This document shows positions 9,369 through 19,770 of a stretch of 64,000 bases of DNA, piece by piece (within the stretch, counting starts at the first letter, position 1; each line of letters begins with the position of its first letter). The notes beneath the pieces were generated by a model. The model saw only the letters and a list, made by a program, of their open reading frames with translations. It had not been told where the DNA came from and did not search any database. The stretch spans positions 91,477,705 through 91,541,704 of the forward strand of contig NC_071398.1 in assembly GCF_022682495.2 (NCBI RefSeq), read 5' to 3'. Source of the stretch: Desmodus rotundus. Taxonomy: Eukaryota; Chordata; Mammalia; Chiroptera; Phyllostomidae. The position numbers were made by a program, and so were the translations under genes.

Positions 9369-11269
9369 TTCCTTTCCGGCGTGATTTTCAGACCAGGCCA
9401 ACCACCACACACATAAACATGAACTGTGAAGAGCTATCCATTGGACAATACTGACCAGTCACCAGACTGTCCTGGGCACTGGATGCACTGTCAGGAAGGA
9501 AACAGGTCAGCCCCTGTCCTCGCAGGCCTGTGTATTTGCCAGGATTTCCCGACAGACAGAACCAGTGGGAGATGCAAACGCTTGCATGTGCGTATGTGTG
9601 TGTGTATACATGTGGTGATGTATGTGCACTCATCGCAAGGAATCAGCATGCAGGATTGTGGGCGCTGGCCTGTCTGAAACCCGTAGGGAAGGCTGGCAGG
9701 CCACAAACCCAGGCGGGCATCCAGGCTGCAGTCTGCAGGCAGTTTCTTCTTCTGTAGGGAAACTTCAGTTCTGCAGGTAAGGCCTTTCAACTGAGTAGAC
9801 AAGGCCCACCCCAGCCATCCGGGGCAATCCTTCCGTAGAGTGAACGGACTGCCAGTGTTCACCACATCTGCATGATACTTCCAGAGCAGCACTAAGTTAG
9901 TGTCTGGCTGAGTGACAGGGTCCTGCAGCCTAGCCAGGCTGGCGCAGAAGTGGGGCATGACGGCGGCATGCACCCCGGAAGGGCAGTGAGAAGTGCAACC
10001 GGGGAAGAAGGACGTGTGTGAAGAGCAGCCCAGGCAGGGGGACAACAGGGGACCTACTGTGTGAAATACAGTATGTCCTTCCGTACAAACCCACATGAAA
10101 AATGAATAAATGATCGTACCTCAGCCCTGCACTCAGAAAGTTCCACCAAGTCCTCACGTAGTGACACATCTGATGAATCGTGGCTGTGCAGCAAGACAGG
10201 AGAGACGCTGTTTGGTAAGTCTCATTCCTACTACTTCACAGCGAAGGAGAGCCTGCCAGACGCCCCACCCTGTTCACGCTGCACAAGGCTATTCTCCCTC
10301 CCTCCCCTCACTCCTCTGCCCGCCCCTGGGGGACCCCCAGTATGGTGCCCTGGCCCACAGGACACCCCTGGGTGCAGCAGGCCTCCTCTCCCCTGACCTC
10401 CCTCCTGCGGCCCCCCTGTCTGCAGCCCTCACCCATGGCCCCTCGCCGGTTCCTACCCTCCCTGCCTCTCCTGTTGTGGGCCTGTCCTCTAACTTGGAAG
10501 CTTCTCCTCTCAGCCATCTCCTCGCTCCCTCTCATCCTGCTCAGAAAGGCCAACGGTGACTGTTTGGGAGAAGTTAGAAGACGCGGGAGGTGGAAGGTGG
10601 GAGCGGGTCCCCAGTGCCCAAAGAAGAAGGCCCATGAAACAGCTTTGATTAATTGCCTGCCTCTGGTCACTATCTGTTTTACGGGGGGACCCCTAGTGCT
10701 TACAGAAAGAGCCCAGAAATACTTTGGGTGACCGCCTGAGCTTTAATGAACTGCCTCCTGTCACGTATGATTTATAGCAAGGTGAACAAATGTGGCCTGG
10801 AGCAAGATAAGAACACATACCTACGTTTGGGCAGTCACGAACCCCCAGGAAAAGCTGGCACCACCTTGACCTACCAATCAATACGTAACCCCATCACCCC
10901 CATTCCACCAACTATATATGTCCTCAGGACAAAGGACCTGATGCTCTTGCCACCCCTGATCTTGCCCTGCCCCAAACCTATGCCTTTCTCCCCCACCTTG
11001 GCCAGGCCCATTCTCTTCCATGAGAACATGTCACTCATGTACCCTGACTGCACACTGATGGACTTGCTGCTCCGCAGTTCTTTACTGTGTCAGCAAGAAG
11101 AACCAAGTTTCCCTAGTAACATGACCACCCTACAAAACAGCATCTCCCTGTCACTCTGTCCCTTTGCCTGTCCTCTCTGTCTTCACAGCACTTAGATATA
11201 TATTTCTTTGTTAATTGTCTCCTCTCTCTTGAATGCAGCAGGCAGGGACTCTGGACCGTGTGTATATGT
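9369..11269. other. Unique sequence with weak TG tract
   Basis: A short TG-rich run lies near 9585-9612. About 9790-9900 may hold a worn copy of the same element as 20861-21243 (aaggcccacccc, then cacatctgc). Several open frames overlap on both strands without domain features. A TATATAT motif occurs near 10913. Confidence 0.35.
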
Positions 11270-11790
11270 GTATATGTGTGTAAAAATAACACAAAATTTA
11301 CCATTTTCAAATGTACCATTCAGTGACATTTAGAACACTCACGATGTTGTACAACTGTCACTGTCACCGCTATGTAGTTCTAGGACATTTTCATCCCCAA
11401 AAGAAAACCGTGTACCCACTAAACAATCACTTCCCATTCCTCCCCCCTCCAGCCCCTGGTGATCAGTGATGTGCTTTCTGTCTCCATGGATGCGCCTACT
11501 CTGGACATTTCATACAAACAGAGTCACGCGGTTGTAGCCTTTTGTGTCGGACTTCTTTCACTCAGCATAAAGTGCTTTGGGTTTAGCCACAGTGTAGCAG
11601 AGAGCTGCATTCAGTCCTTCAATGGTAAAGGCTATTCCATTGTGTGGATACACCACAGTTTGTTTATCATTAGTCAGCTGCTGGGCACGTGTGTGGCTTG
11701 TACCTGTCACTATTGTGAATAAAACTGCAGTAAGTATCTGTGTTGCTGGAAGGGAACCGTTTTGATCACTGTGTCTCCTGGCCCATGAAT
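11270..11790 (-). repeat. Old L1 LINE 3' region, inverted
   Basis: The plus strand reads as inverted L1: 'tgtaccattcagtgacattt', 'cactaaacaatcacttccc', 'ctttcactcagcataaagtg', 'attccattgtgtggatacac' and 'ctattgtgaataaaactgc'. These mirror the end of ORF2 and the 3' UTR of mammalian-wide L1M elements. Divergence and indels are heavy, so it is a fossil. Confidence 0.78.
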
Positions 11791-12454
11791 GGTCCTACAC
11801 AGGGAGAGACTCAATAATGAAGAGCTGTGGTCAGCTGTATCCTCCGACATATAAAAGTCTTGGACACCTAATGTCCTCGGGCTTCAGGCTCCCTTGCTCT
11901 GCCCTTTCCCTTACCAACCCCACACTCTCAGAGACCTGGAGCCAAACCCCAGGCAGCAGCAGCACCGGGGTTCACCTGGGCTCCACCCCTGCAGCCGCAC
12001 TCCCTGAAGGTAAGCACGTCCAAGCCTTTCTGATTCTCTCGTGGCCACATATGCTATAGCTGCGTGACCCCTTTCATGTGGTCCTGCCTTGAGAAACCAA
12101 GGAGAGACTGTAAAAGTGATGTGAGAGAAAAAGCCCCCTCTTCCCATCCGATTATTAATTTAATTGCTCAGGAACTAATCCTCAGGTTGGTTGGGGCCAG
12201 CAGTGGGGGAAGGGGGGAGGCGGCGGGGGAGGGAGGGGTCCTGAGATACTGTGAGGACAGCACCTATGAGCCCTCAGTCACAACTGTTCTCACCCCACGT
12301 TCTGCCCCATGGGTGACCTTGTACCAGCCTCTGAGCCTCAGCCTTGGATGAAGTGAGCTGTCTGGTTATTCCAGAGGACGGACTGGCTGTGGGGGCTGGG
12401 CATCCAGAGGGCCAGAGAGCCTGAAAGAGCTGGCGGGGAGAGAAACGGGTGGGC
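11791..12454. other. Unique sequence, no gene recognised
   Basis: Contains a G-rich run near 12206-12238 (several GGGG tracts). No repeat or exon is recognised. Confidence 0.35.
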
Positions 12455-13130
12455 CATTACAGCCGGGGCTTTGTTAATGCCCTTCCCCCCAAAGCAGCCA
12501 AGGCTGGCCCTTTCCTGAGTTAACAAAAGGCTTGATGAATTGCATTAAACATAAATCAATCAATAAACATCCAAAAAATCAGTTTGCCAGGACTGTAAAA
12601 AAATAAAAACAGAAACGAGGTCAGGGTGCTAATGGCTGGCCACTAATTGTGCTCATTTAGCTGCATCATGAAACGTCACCCTCATTGGCCCGTCATCTTC
12701 ACACCTCATTGAAAATCCATTAAAACAATGGCTTGGCCATTAGCCCTGACTTTCAGGCAGAACCTCCCCCTGGGCACAGTTTTTGACTAGGGTCCCTTCA
12801 TTAATACTGAGTGTAATTGCTTGCTGGATAATTGTGATTACTTTCCACACTATTTAAATATGGAGGGCAGCAGCAGACACCATCTTCCCTTGGCATCTCT
12901 TTTTACTTTTTAATGTGAGTGACCTCATCCCCCTCCGGGCAAGATAATACATTAGTGCTTGAATTTTTCAAACAGATAGAAGGCTGATGACTCAATTTAC
13001 AAAAGAATTTGCCACAGGATGTCTTAAATGGTTAGGTCCCAGGGCAATCAAAATTATTTGATGTACAAAATTTCAATTTGCTAATATGTTTTCCATATTC
13101 TGACTTGAGTATAAAGGTCATGTTTGAAAA
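12455..13130. promoter_or_regulatory. Candidate deeply conserved non-coding enhancer
   Basis: About 670 bases without any recognisable transposon, simple repeat or useful open frame, and unusually rich in homeodomain, SOX, FOX and PBX/HOX-type words: AATCAATCAATAAACA, CACTAATTGTGC, CATTTAGCTGC, ACAATGG, CATTAATACTGAG, GATAATTGTGATTA, ATTTAAATATGG. It has the texture of vertebrate developmental enhancers. Both flanks change abruptly in composition. Conservation cannot be seen from one sequence, so this is an inference from motif density and repeat exclusion. If correct, it would act on a developmental transcription factor gene outside the window. Confidence 0.55.
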
Positions 13131-13365
13131 AGAAACAACTGTTAACGAGGGCCCTGGTGAGTGGCTGAGCGGAGAGCGGAGGCTTGCAGGCACACACGGG
13201 TGCCCAGACGCCGCATTTAAAGGATACTTTGAAGGAAGGTCAGCCTCAGAGCCTGGGATAGGGCTGTGACCTGCTAGGACATGCCGGGCAGCAGACAGGT
13301 GAGGCAAAGGGGGACATCGATCAGTTTGGAGCTACTTCAGGTAGACCCTCCTTGTGTGAGTGTGT

Positions 13366-13391
13366 GAGTGTGCGCACGCGCACTTGCGCGC
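13366..13391. repeat. Alternating purine-pyrimidine tract (Z-DNA prone)
   Basis: The tgtgcgcacgcgcac core at 13369-13383, with a preceding GT-rich run, alternates purine and pyrimidine almost perfectly. Such tracts can adopt left-handed DNA under supercoiling. Confidence 0.6.
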
Positions 13392-13846
13392 CTACAGAGG
13401 GGAAAGCCCCAGTTCCCCAAAAAAGAGGCTCCTCCCCCAGCCACACGCAGTAAGACAGACCTGCGCTGCCCCACTTCAGAGACCATGTGTTATAAAGACC
13501 AGAGGACAGTAAACACCTTTTCTATAAAACCGCGGCTTCTCTTTCAGTATTTCATCAGTTCCCATTAAAACCATCTGCATTGAAAACCAGCCACGTCAAC
13601 TGCAATGCCATCTTCCAAGGGTATGGCAGCAAAGCCTAACCTCTATTGGGTAGGAATTTGTTACTAATTATTGCTAAGACTATATTCACATATATCTTAT
13701 ACATTTGGCATTGGAATACCAAATAAGTAGGCCTTGAGTTTATGTTTCCATGCAGAGCAGGGAAGCTATGACTATGGGAACCTTAATGTGTTCAGGACAA
13801 ATTGGCCTTGGGTGACTTCACTTGCTGTTCCAGATTATTCATATGA

Positions 13847-13865
13847 TGTCCACTAGAGGGCAGTG
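13847..13865 (+). promoter_or_regulatory. Strong CTCF-type motif
   Basis: TGTCCACTAGAGGGCAGTG matches the CTCF consensus at the CCA, AG and GGGC core positions. It points right, opposite to the motif at 6278-6296. The surrounding 13740-13970 is free of recognised repeats. Confidence 0.75.
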
Positions 13866-15009
13866 GCGCATAGAAAATGTGAGCTTTCTGACAATTCCTA
13901 ACTAAGCCCCCAATGGCCTAGCTGGTTACATGGGAGGCATGGGGTAATTATTAGAGCTGATCCACTTTCCTTCGCTCTTTAGCGTCACAGGCCTCTGGAG
14001 GAGGGAGAGCCCACAGGGGACAGGGGGAGCTGAGCTGGCTCTTAAACTGTGAGTGAGGCTCAGACAGAGGAAAGCCTTTGAGAGAAATCATGTTCAAAGG
14101 CAGGTAGGTGTTAGGTTTGCCTTCCTGGTTCTGCTAACAAAATGTGCTGCCCCAAGCAAGTCCCTCAGCCTCGGTTTCTTCTTCTAGAAGAGGCAGAGCG
14201 AGGTGCGCTTCAGTGGCTTCTGCAATCTCAGCCTCCCCGACTTTCAAGAGGACAGACCCTGCAGGCCTGGTGTTACCATAGGTTTGATGGGGAGTCAAAA
14301 AGAGTAGTAATTACAGGACTGAAAGGCACAATGGTCTATAAACTTGTGCTTTAGAGCCTCCTCTGCTCCACCCACATAACACTAACAGACAAAACAGAAA
14401 AATTAAAAGTCCAAGCCTTGCTCAAGCAGGTCAGCATCTCCAAGAATCAGAACAGCAGAGGCACAGGCTGTAAGCTGGGAGGCCACTGTGGGGTTGTGAG
14501 GCTGCAGGCCAGGAAGCAGGCAGAGGGGATAAGGGGCTTCTCTCCTGGGTGGAGACAGGGAGTACCACATGAGGAGGGTCCCGATCCAGAAGCTGGGTGG
14601 GCCTCCCACACCCAAGATCCAGGGGTGTAAAATGCCTAACAAACCGATTCTAGGGCTGAGGCTTCTACAAAGCTTTTTACTGCCCAAAGGAGGAGAAATC
14701 TGGCCCCTGGCCCAGCGACAGGATCAGGAATACCCCCAATCTGGCAGCATGGGAACCTGAGCTGATGGTGGAGAACCTGGCCCTGACCTGAGGGCTGAGG
14801 AGGCCAGGAAGAAGCAACTGTGAAACCACTAGGTTAAGAGGGGGTGAGCACAAGACAGATGAAAATTACTAATAATAACTCTCCAAAGAGAAGAGCTAAG
14901 AAAGTCAGTTTAAAGTTACAATGAAAAAAAAAAAGCAATGGCAGGAAGTGAATTCACAGCAGAGGAAGTGGCAATAGTATGACAATATGCTATTGATTTT
15001 AAAGTAAGA
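13866..15009. other. Mostly unique sequence, possible MIR scrap
   Basis: At about 14105-14190 the words 'ggttctgctaac' and 'cctcagcctcggtttcttc' resemble a worn MIR (plus strand). The rest is not recognised. It becomes AT-rich after 14870. Confidence 0.35.
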
Positions 15010-15270
15010 ACTCATTGTTTATTCAGCAAATATTTTAAGCACCTACGATGTCCTAGGTACTGTTTACTGTTTTAAGTGCTGAGGATACAATAATAATCAG
15101 AATAAAGTGACTGCCCTCATTGATATCCTAGTGGAATGAGACAAACAATTGAACTTTCAACTCTAACTTCCCAAGGAATGAACTTACATTCTAGTGGAAG
15201 AGAGAGACAATTTTTAAAATTATATAATGTTCCAAAGAGTAACAAGTGCTGTAAAGAAATGTGTAGGAAC
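15010..15270 (-). repeat. L2 LINE fragment, inverted
   Basis: 'ttgtttattcagcaaatatt', 'aagcacctacgatgtcctag', 'gctgaggatacaataataat' and 'gactgccctcattgatatcc' are the inverted L2 terminus. A second copy of the 'aacttacattctagtggaag' phrase near 15180 suggests an internal duplication or two overlapping fragments. Confidence 0.75.
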
Positions 15271-15504
15271 TTCAAAGATATAAAGGAATAATAATAACCA
15301 TATATAAAAACATAAATTATGAAACAACAAATAGGCGAAATTAAACAAAAGCAAGTTATGAAAAAGAACCAATTAAAGTGAAAAATATAGGCATTGAAAT
15401 ACATAAACTTAGAAGAATTGTATAAATGTTATGAAGCCATAGTGACAGATTCATTAATTACAAGGTAGTACTGAAGAAATCACGGATAATGCAGCGAAAA
15501 GAGA

Positions 15505-15518
15505 GGAAATGTATTTTT
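15505..15518. repeat. Target-site duplication, left copy, VES-like SINE 2
   Basis: GGAAATGTATTTTT is repeated exactly at 15712-15725 on the far side of the SINE. The duplicated bases belong to the L1 host sequence. Confidence 0.92.
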
Positions 15519-15711
15519 AAATGTTTATTTATTGATTTTGAGAGAGAGAGATGGGGAAAGGGATGAAAGAAGGGGGGGAGAGATCAATTTGTTATTCCAC
15601 TTATTTATGCATTCATTGGTTGATTCTTGTATGTGCCCTGACAGAGGACTGAACTCACAACCTTGGCTTATTGGGATGTCACTTTAACCAACTGAGCTAC
15701 CCAGTCAAGGC
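15519..15711 (-). mobile_element. VES-like tRNA-derived SINE, copy 2 (diverged subtype)
   Basis: Inverted tRNA SINE with a TA-rich tail (aaatgtttatttattgattt), a GA-rich linker and a head ending 'aaccaactgagctacccagt'. The head differs from copies 1 and 3: the segment 'gtcactttaaccaactgagc' is that of a different tRNA-SINE subtype, so it may be an older relative. The perfect 14-bp target duplication proves insertion into the L1 at 15290-16290. Confidence 0.85.
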
Positions 15712-16162
15712 GGAAATGTATTTTTAGAAATATAAAAGAGCAGTTAAGAGGTATAGAAAGTAGACTGGCAGGCACCAACATACAGCTAATAGGAATTCCA
15801 GAAGAAAAGAATAGAAGAAATGACAGAGAAGTTATGTTCAAAGAGATAATACCCAAAGTTTCCCAGTATTAAAGTTAGAATTCACTAAGAACTCCAGATA
15901 TGGATACATAAGAACTTGTATTTCACTATGACGTATCTAGGTCCCCATATCTGAATAAAACTGAAAAACATGTGAGGATAAAGAAAAAATCATATCCAAG
16001 AAAATAAGACTTTGTACCAAAAAAAAGAAAAACTATTGGTAGCAACATCAGCAAAAGATGCCAGAAAACAGGGAGGAACCCTTGCAAAGTGCTGAGAGAA
16101 AGTTACTAACCAACACGGATTTTTATACCCAGCTAAACTATTACTCATTCACAAATGAGGAA

Positions 16163-16192
16163 ATATATATATATACATATATATATTTTTTT
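16163..16192. repeat. AT microsatellite with T-run
   Basis: A simple tatatatatatacatatata tract followed by a run of T, inside the L1 remnant. Confidence 0.85.
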
Positions 16193-16319
16193 TTAGGCAT
16201 ATGGTAATTAAAAGAAATTCTAGGCCATGAACCACAGGTAGAATAACTACTAAGAAATAAAGTCACAATGCCAATTCTCACAGTTTAGAACTGGCAACAA
16301 AAACACAACATGTATGAAT

Positions 16320-16480
16320 AACAATTACACTAATGGCTCTGATATGTTGCTTCCAGCATGAGCCAGGAATTATATTAGGCATTTCCCAAGCCATGTACCT
16401 CTCAGCCCTCAAAGTCGGGTTATGAGCTAGGCTGTGTTAACCCTTCGTCAGGATGAGGAGCTGGTGGCAGAACAAGATAC
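16320..16480 (-). repeat. Possible MIR fragment, inverted
   Basis: Weak resemblance to inverted MIR/L2 ('ccaggaattatattaggcat', 'gtcaggatgaggagctg'). Boundaries are uncertain. Confidence 0.35.
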
Positions 16481-16487
16481 TCATGCT

Positions 16488-16885
16488 GCTATGGACTGAG
16501 TGTTTGTGCCCTGCCAGGTCTGTGTGTGGAGGCCCCTAATCCCCGTTTGCGATGGTATTATAGGTGGGACATTTGAAGGATAATTAGGGTCAGACGGAGT
16601 TCTGAGGTAGAGCCCCCATGATGGGATTAGCGCCTTTATACGAAGAGGAAGAGGAAGAGACACAGAGCTTCTTCTCTCCACCATGTGAGGGTATCGCCAT
16701 GTGAGGATATCATAAGAGGGTGACCACCCGAAAACCAGGAAGAGGGCTCTCACCAGGGCCCCACCATGCTGGCAACCTGGTGGTGAACTTCCCAGCCTCC
16801 AGAGCTGAGAAATGAACGCCTGTTGTGTAAGCCACCCAGTCCACGGTATTTTGTTCCAGTAGTCCAAGCCGACTTAGACACATGC
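16488..16885 (+). repeat. MaLR-type LTR (MLT/MST-like), solo
   Basis: Begins 'gctatggactgagtgtttgt' and ends 'aagccacccagtccacggta' then 'ttttgttccagtagtccaa', the standard start and end phrases of mammalian MaLR LTRs. The middle contains 'ccatgtgagg' twice, a small tandem duplication of that segment. No internal retroviral-like sequence flanks it, so it is a solo LTR. A second, differently diverged copy lies at 55435-55785. Confidence 0.75.
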
Positions 16886-17204
16886 GTAGGAGTCCAGGCC
16901 TGTGCAAGATCGGGCACCAACGAAGCCAGAAGGAGGATGCAGGTGCAACTGCACTGACCCCGGGAACAGGACTGGGGGCCTAGGACAACTATGAACAGCT
17001 ATTCCATGGGCAGGCGGTGGAAGGCAATCTAACTCGGAAGTGTTTCGTGCTGATGATCGCCCTTTGCCCAGCTCACCTTTCCCTAGGCCCAGCTGGCTTC
17101 GCTTCATTTAAACACTGTGGCATCAGGACCACCTACCCAGCTTTTAACCAGAACTGGATTTGCAAACCGTAAATAAAGAAGCATGTACTGGAACCACACA
17201 CTTG

Positions 17205-17378
17205 GACTGAGATCCTCAAGCCTGGCTGCACCCTGGAATCCTCCGGGGAGCTGTCCAACACAATGATGCCCACCCGGTAAGCTTCCTAACTAGCCAGCCT
17301 CAGCTGCTCCCTGGGCAGTGGGATTTTTTAAAGCTCCCAGGACACCATTGTTCAACCACAGCTAAGAACCGCTTTCCT
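17205..17378. mobile_element. MER5-like hAT MITE remnant
   Basis: Left part reads 'cctcaagcctggctgcaccc' and 'ggaatcctccggggagctg'; right part reads 'tttttaaagctcccaggaca' and 'gttcaaccacagctaagaac'. The ends mirror one another, as in short hAT elements of the MER5/Charlie group. Terminal bases are worn. Confidence 0.6.
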
Positions 17379-17889
17379 GGAACTAGATAAGACAACACAG
17401 AAACGTTCTTGCGGCCCCAACAGGCTGAATCAGGGACAGAGGCCTGTCAGCCCCTCCCAGCAGCCAGGACAGCCCCTTGGCAAACCTCAGAGGCCGCCGT
17501 TTCTCAACCTGCTTCCCCTTCCCCAAGGAAAAGTGTAGCTTTTCTCTGAAATCAGAAAAGAGGAAGACACTTTTTGGCAAAGCTAATATCTGTCTGGCAG
17601 CATGGAGGCGAGCTTTCTCTTCCCTGCACGTGGGCAGAATAAAGGCCTCAGCCTGGATCAAGGGCCCTGGGAGGGGCCGTTGGGTCCTCACTAGCTCAGC
17701 CCCCCTCCCTGGGAGATGACCCAGACACCACCAGTTCTGTTTAGCTGCGTCCCCTCAGGTCTGGAAAGACTTCTCTCTTCTCCCCTCTCTCCCTCTCTGG
17801 TCCCCACCCCCACTTGCCCAACAAAGCTCCTCCCTCTTCGCAGCAGGGAGGCTTCACCGCACCTGTAGCTCTCACTGGAATGTTCTTCC
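17379..17889. other. Unique sequence, no gene recognised
   Basis: Overlapping short frames on both strands without domain features; no repeat is recognised. Confidence 0.35.
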
Positions 17890-18119
17890 CCATTTGACAG
17901 AAACGGTCGCACACAGGATGGCACACACTGTTCTGTGTCTTATTTTTTCCACTTTCAAGTGCCTGTGGGAGCTCATTCCCGTTAGCACCCAGGCGATTGC
18001 TCAGTCTGACACCGCACCCCACCACAGGCACACCGCCGTTTACTCAGTCCTTTGTTCACGCGCATTTTGGTGGTTTCCAATCTCTTCAAACAATGCTGTG
18101 ATGAAGAGCCTTGTACATA

Positions 18120-18284
18120 CCGTATTTTGCCACGTATGATGCACCCCCGCCATTTTTGTGCGCATTATACATGGGATTATTATACCCGTAATATGTAATC
18201 ATTACACCCATGTATAATGCACATCCTTATTTTTCCCTCAAAAAATTGGGCAAAAACGTGCACATTATACACAGCAACATACAG
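18120..18284. mobile_element. 165-bp MITE, TA target duplication, CCGTATTTTGC ends
   Basis: TA dinucleotides flank it at 18118-18119 and 18285-18286. The left end CCGTATTTTGCCACGTATGA and the right end (read inverted) CTGTATGTTGCTGTGTATAA are inverted repeats, and GTGCNCATTATAC words recur inside as a nested palindrome. A TA target fits the Tc1/mariner superfamily or a similar TA-targeting group. Its ends resemble those of the element at 20341-20541. It has no coding capacity. Confidence 0.82.
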
Positions 18285-18444
18285 TACTTCACTTTGTCCA
18301 AAGTGATAAATTCCCAGAGGTGGAATGCTAGCCAACAGGTATGTGACTTGTTACTTCTTGCCGTCCACAGAGGCAGATGAGTTCTCCATTCCATGGGTAG
18401 CATGTAAGGGTTTCTGTTCCCCATGCTTTTACCAGCGGTGCGTG

Positions 18445-18985
18445 CAGCTGCCCGCCCCTCTGTGGCTTCACTTTCCATGGTTTTGCTTACCCGCGGTCAG
18501 CTGTGGTCTGAAAATATGAAATGGAAAATCCCAGGAGTAAACAACTCATATGTTCTAAACGGCATGCCGTTCTGAGTTGTGTGACGGAATATCGAGACAT
18601 CCCACTCCATCCCACCCTGGAGGTGAATCATCCTTTGTGCAGCGTCCCACGCTGTGTACGCCCCCACCCGTTAGTCACTCCACAGCGGTCTCTGTCACCC
18701 CGATCGATGGTCGCGGTATTGAAGTGCTCGTGTTCAAGTAATCCTCATTTGACTTAATATTGGCCCCAAAGCACAGGGGTAGTGAGGCTGGCTATTCAGA
18801 TAAGCCATGGAGAAGCTGCCCAGTGCTTCCTTTAAGTGAAAAGGTGTGTGTGTGAAGGTGTGTGTGAAAAGGTGTGTGTGTGTGCAGGAAAAACATGATA
18901 TGCATAACGTTCTGTACCATCCTCGGCTTCAGGCATCCACTGGGGGTCTTGGAACAAATTCCAAGGGGTGGATAAGTATATAAAC
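18445..18985 (+). mobile_element. Tigger DNA transposon with internal deletion
   Basis: Left end CAGCTGCCCGCCCCTCTGTG corresponds to that of the Tigger at 1107. It is followed by the leader, the transposase start (18760-18846), a GTGTG expansion at about 18842-18887, and then the distal terminus ('ggcatccactgggggtcttg'). Most of the transposase is deleted, leaving a non-autonomous copy. It lies within the inverted L1 of 17890-19770, so it inserted after that L1. Confidence 0.8.
18760..18846 (+). pseudogene. Tigger transposase N-terminal fossil
   Basis: The frame starts with TTG where an ATG is expected and encodes about 29 residues ending in VLPLSEKV, collinear with the fragment at 1413-1493. 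The frame then runs into a GT repeat and the deleted region. Both copies preserve the VLP motif, which confirms the family. Confidence 0.72.
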
Positions 18986-19770
18986 AGGTTTTTTTTAGAT
19001 CTTTGTTGACTTGATAAGTGAAAACGGTAAATGCTACTACTCTGTAGTTCCCTTATGAGTAACGTGAAGCATCTTTTTATATATTTATAAATTATTAGTG
19101 TTTCTTTTTCTGTGAATGCTCTCTTAATATCTTTTGCCCATTTTCCTATCACATAGCCATTTTTCTTATTGATTAGTTTAAGATCTTTATATATTAGGGA
19201 TACTGCCATATTTTTTCTGGTTAAAAACTACTCTTTACAATTTGCTTTTGCTGGTTTTTCCATAAATAAATTATAATGCAATAGAAGCTACTGTTTTCTT
19301 TATAGCATCTGTATTCTGTGTCACACTTTGAAAGCTCTTTGCCATTCCAAAAGTCATTAGATTACTTTTTACTCTCCCATAGTTTCTTCTAGCACTTTTA
19401 ATTTGAATCACTGACTTCTCCTGGTATGCATCCTGATATAAAAAATGAGGTATAGATCCAACTTAATTTTTTTCCAGATGGCTACTCAGTTTTCTCAACA
19501 CCATTTCTTGAATAAATTCATCTTTTTTCCCAATGATTTAAAATGTCATCGTTATCATAAGCTAAATTCCCAATAAGTTTTGGTCTATTTCTGGACTTCC
19601 TATTTTGTTCCAACTGCACAATGTCCTACACTATTTTAATTATTGTAGTTTTGTAATATGCATTATACCTTACAAGGATGGCTTCCCGTTTATTTTCAGC
19701 TTCTTTTTCCATACGAATTGTTAGTTTTATTGGGGTTTCTTTTAACATATGGGTTGAATCTAAGGACTCA

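Larger units (their letters stand above)
15290..16290 (+). repeat. Old L1 LINE fragment, interrupted by a SINE
   Basis: A-rich plus-strand L1 sequence with typical phrases: 'ggaattccagaagaaaagaa', 'agataatacccaaagtttcc', 'aagatgccagaaaacaggg', 'caaagtgctgagagaaag', 'tttatacccagctaaactat' and 'ttaaaagaaattctaggcc'. The 15519-15711 SINE splits it. It matches internal L1M/HAL1-like sequence rather than the 3' end. No open frame survives. Confidence 0.7.
17890..19770 (-). repeat. Old L1 LINE, inverted, interrupted by two DNA transposons
   Basis: The L1 is read in pieces at 17890-18117, 18287-18444 and 18986-19770. Inverted L1 phrases include 'caatgctgtgatgaagagcc', 'tcttttgcccattttcctat', 'agatctttatatattaggga', 'tctcaacaccatttcttgaa', 'tctatttctggacttcctat' and 'aattattgtagttttgtaat'. 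The order is collinear across both insertions, so this was one element. It is an old L1M-type copy without coding capacity. Confidence 0.75.

Noticed and set aside
9491..10096. 201-codon minus-strand frame
   Set aside because: Crosses a TG/CA tract (the encoded TTCIHTHIRT part) and shows no domain, so it is probably chance.
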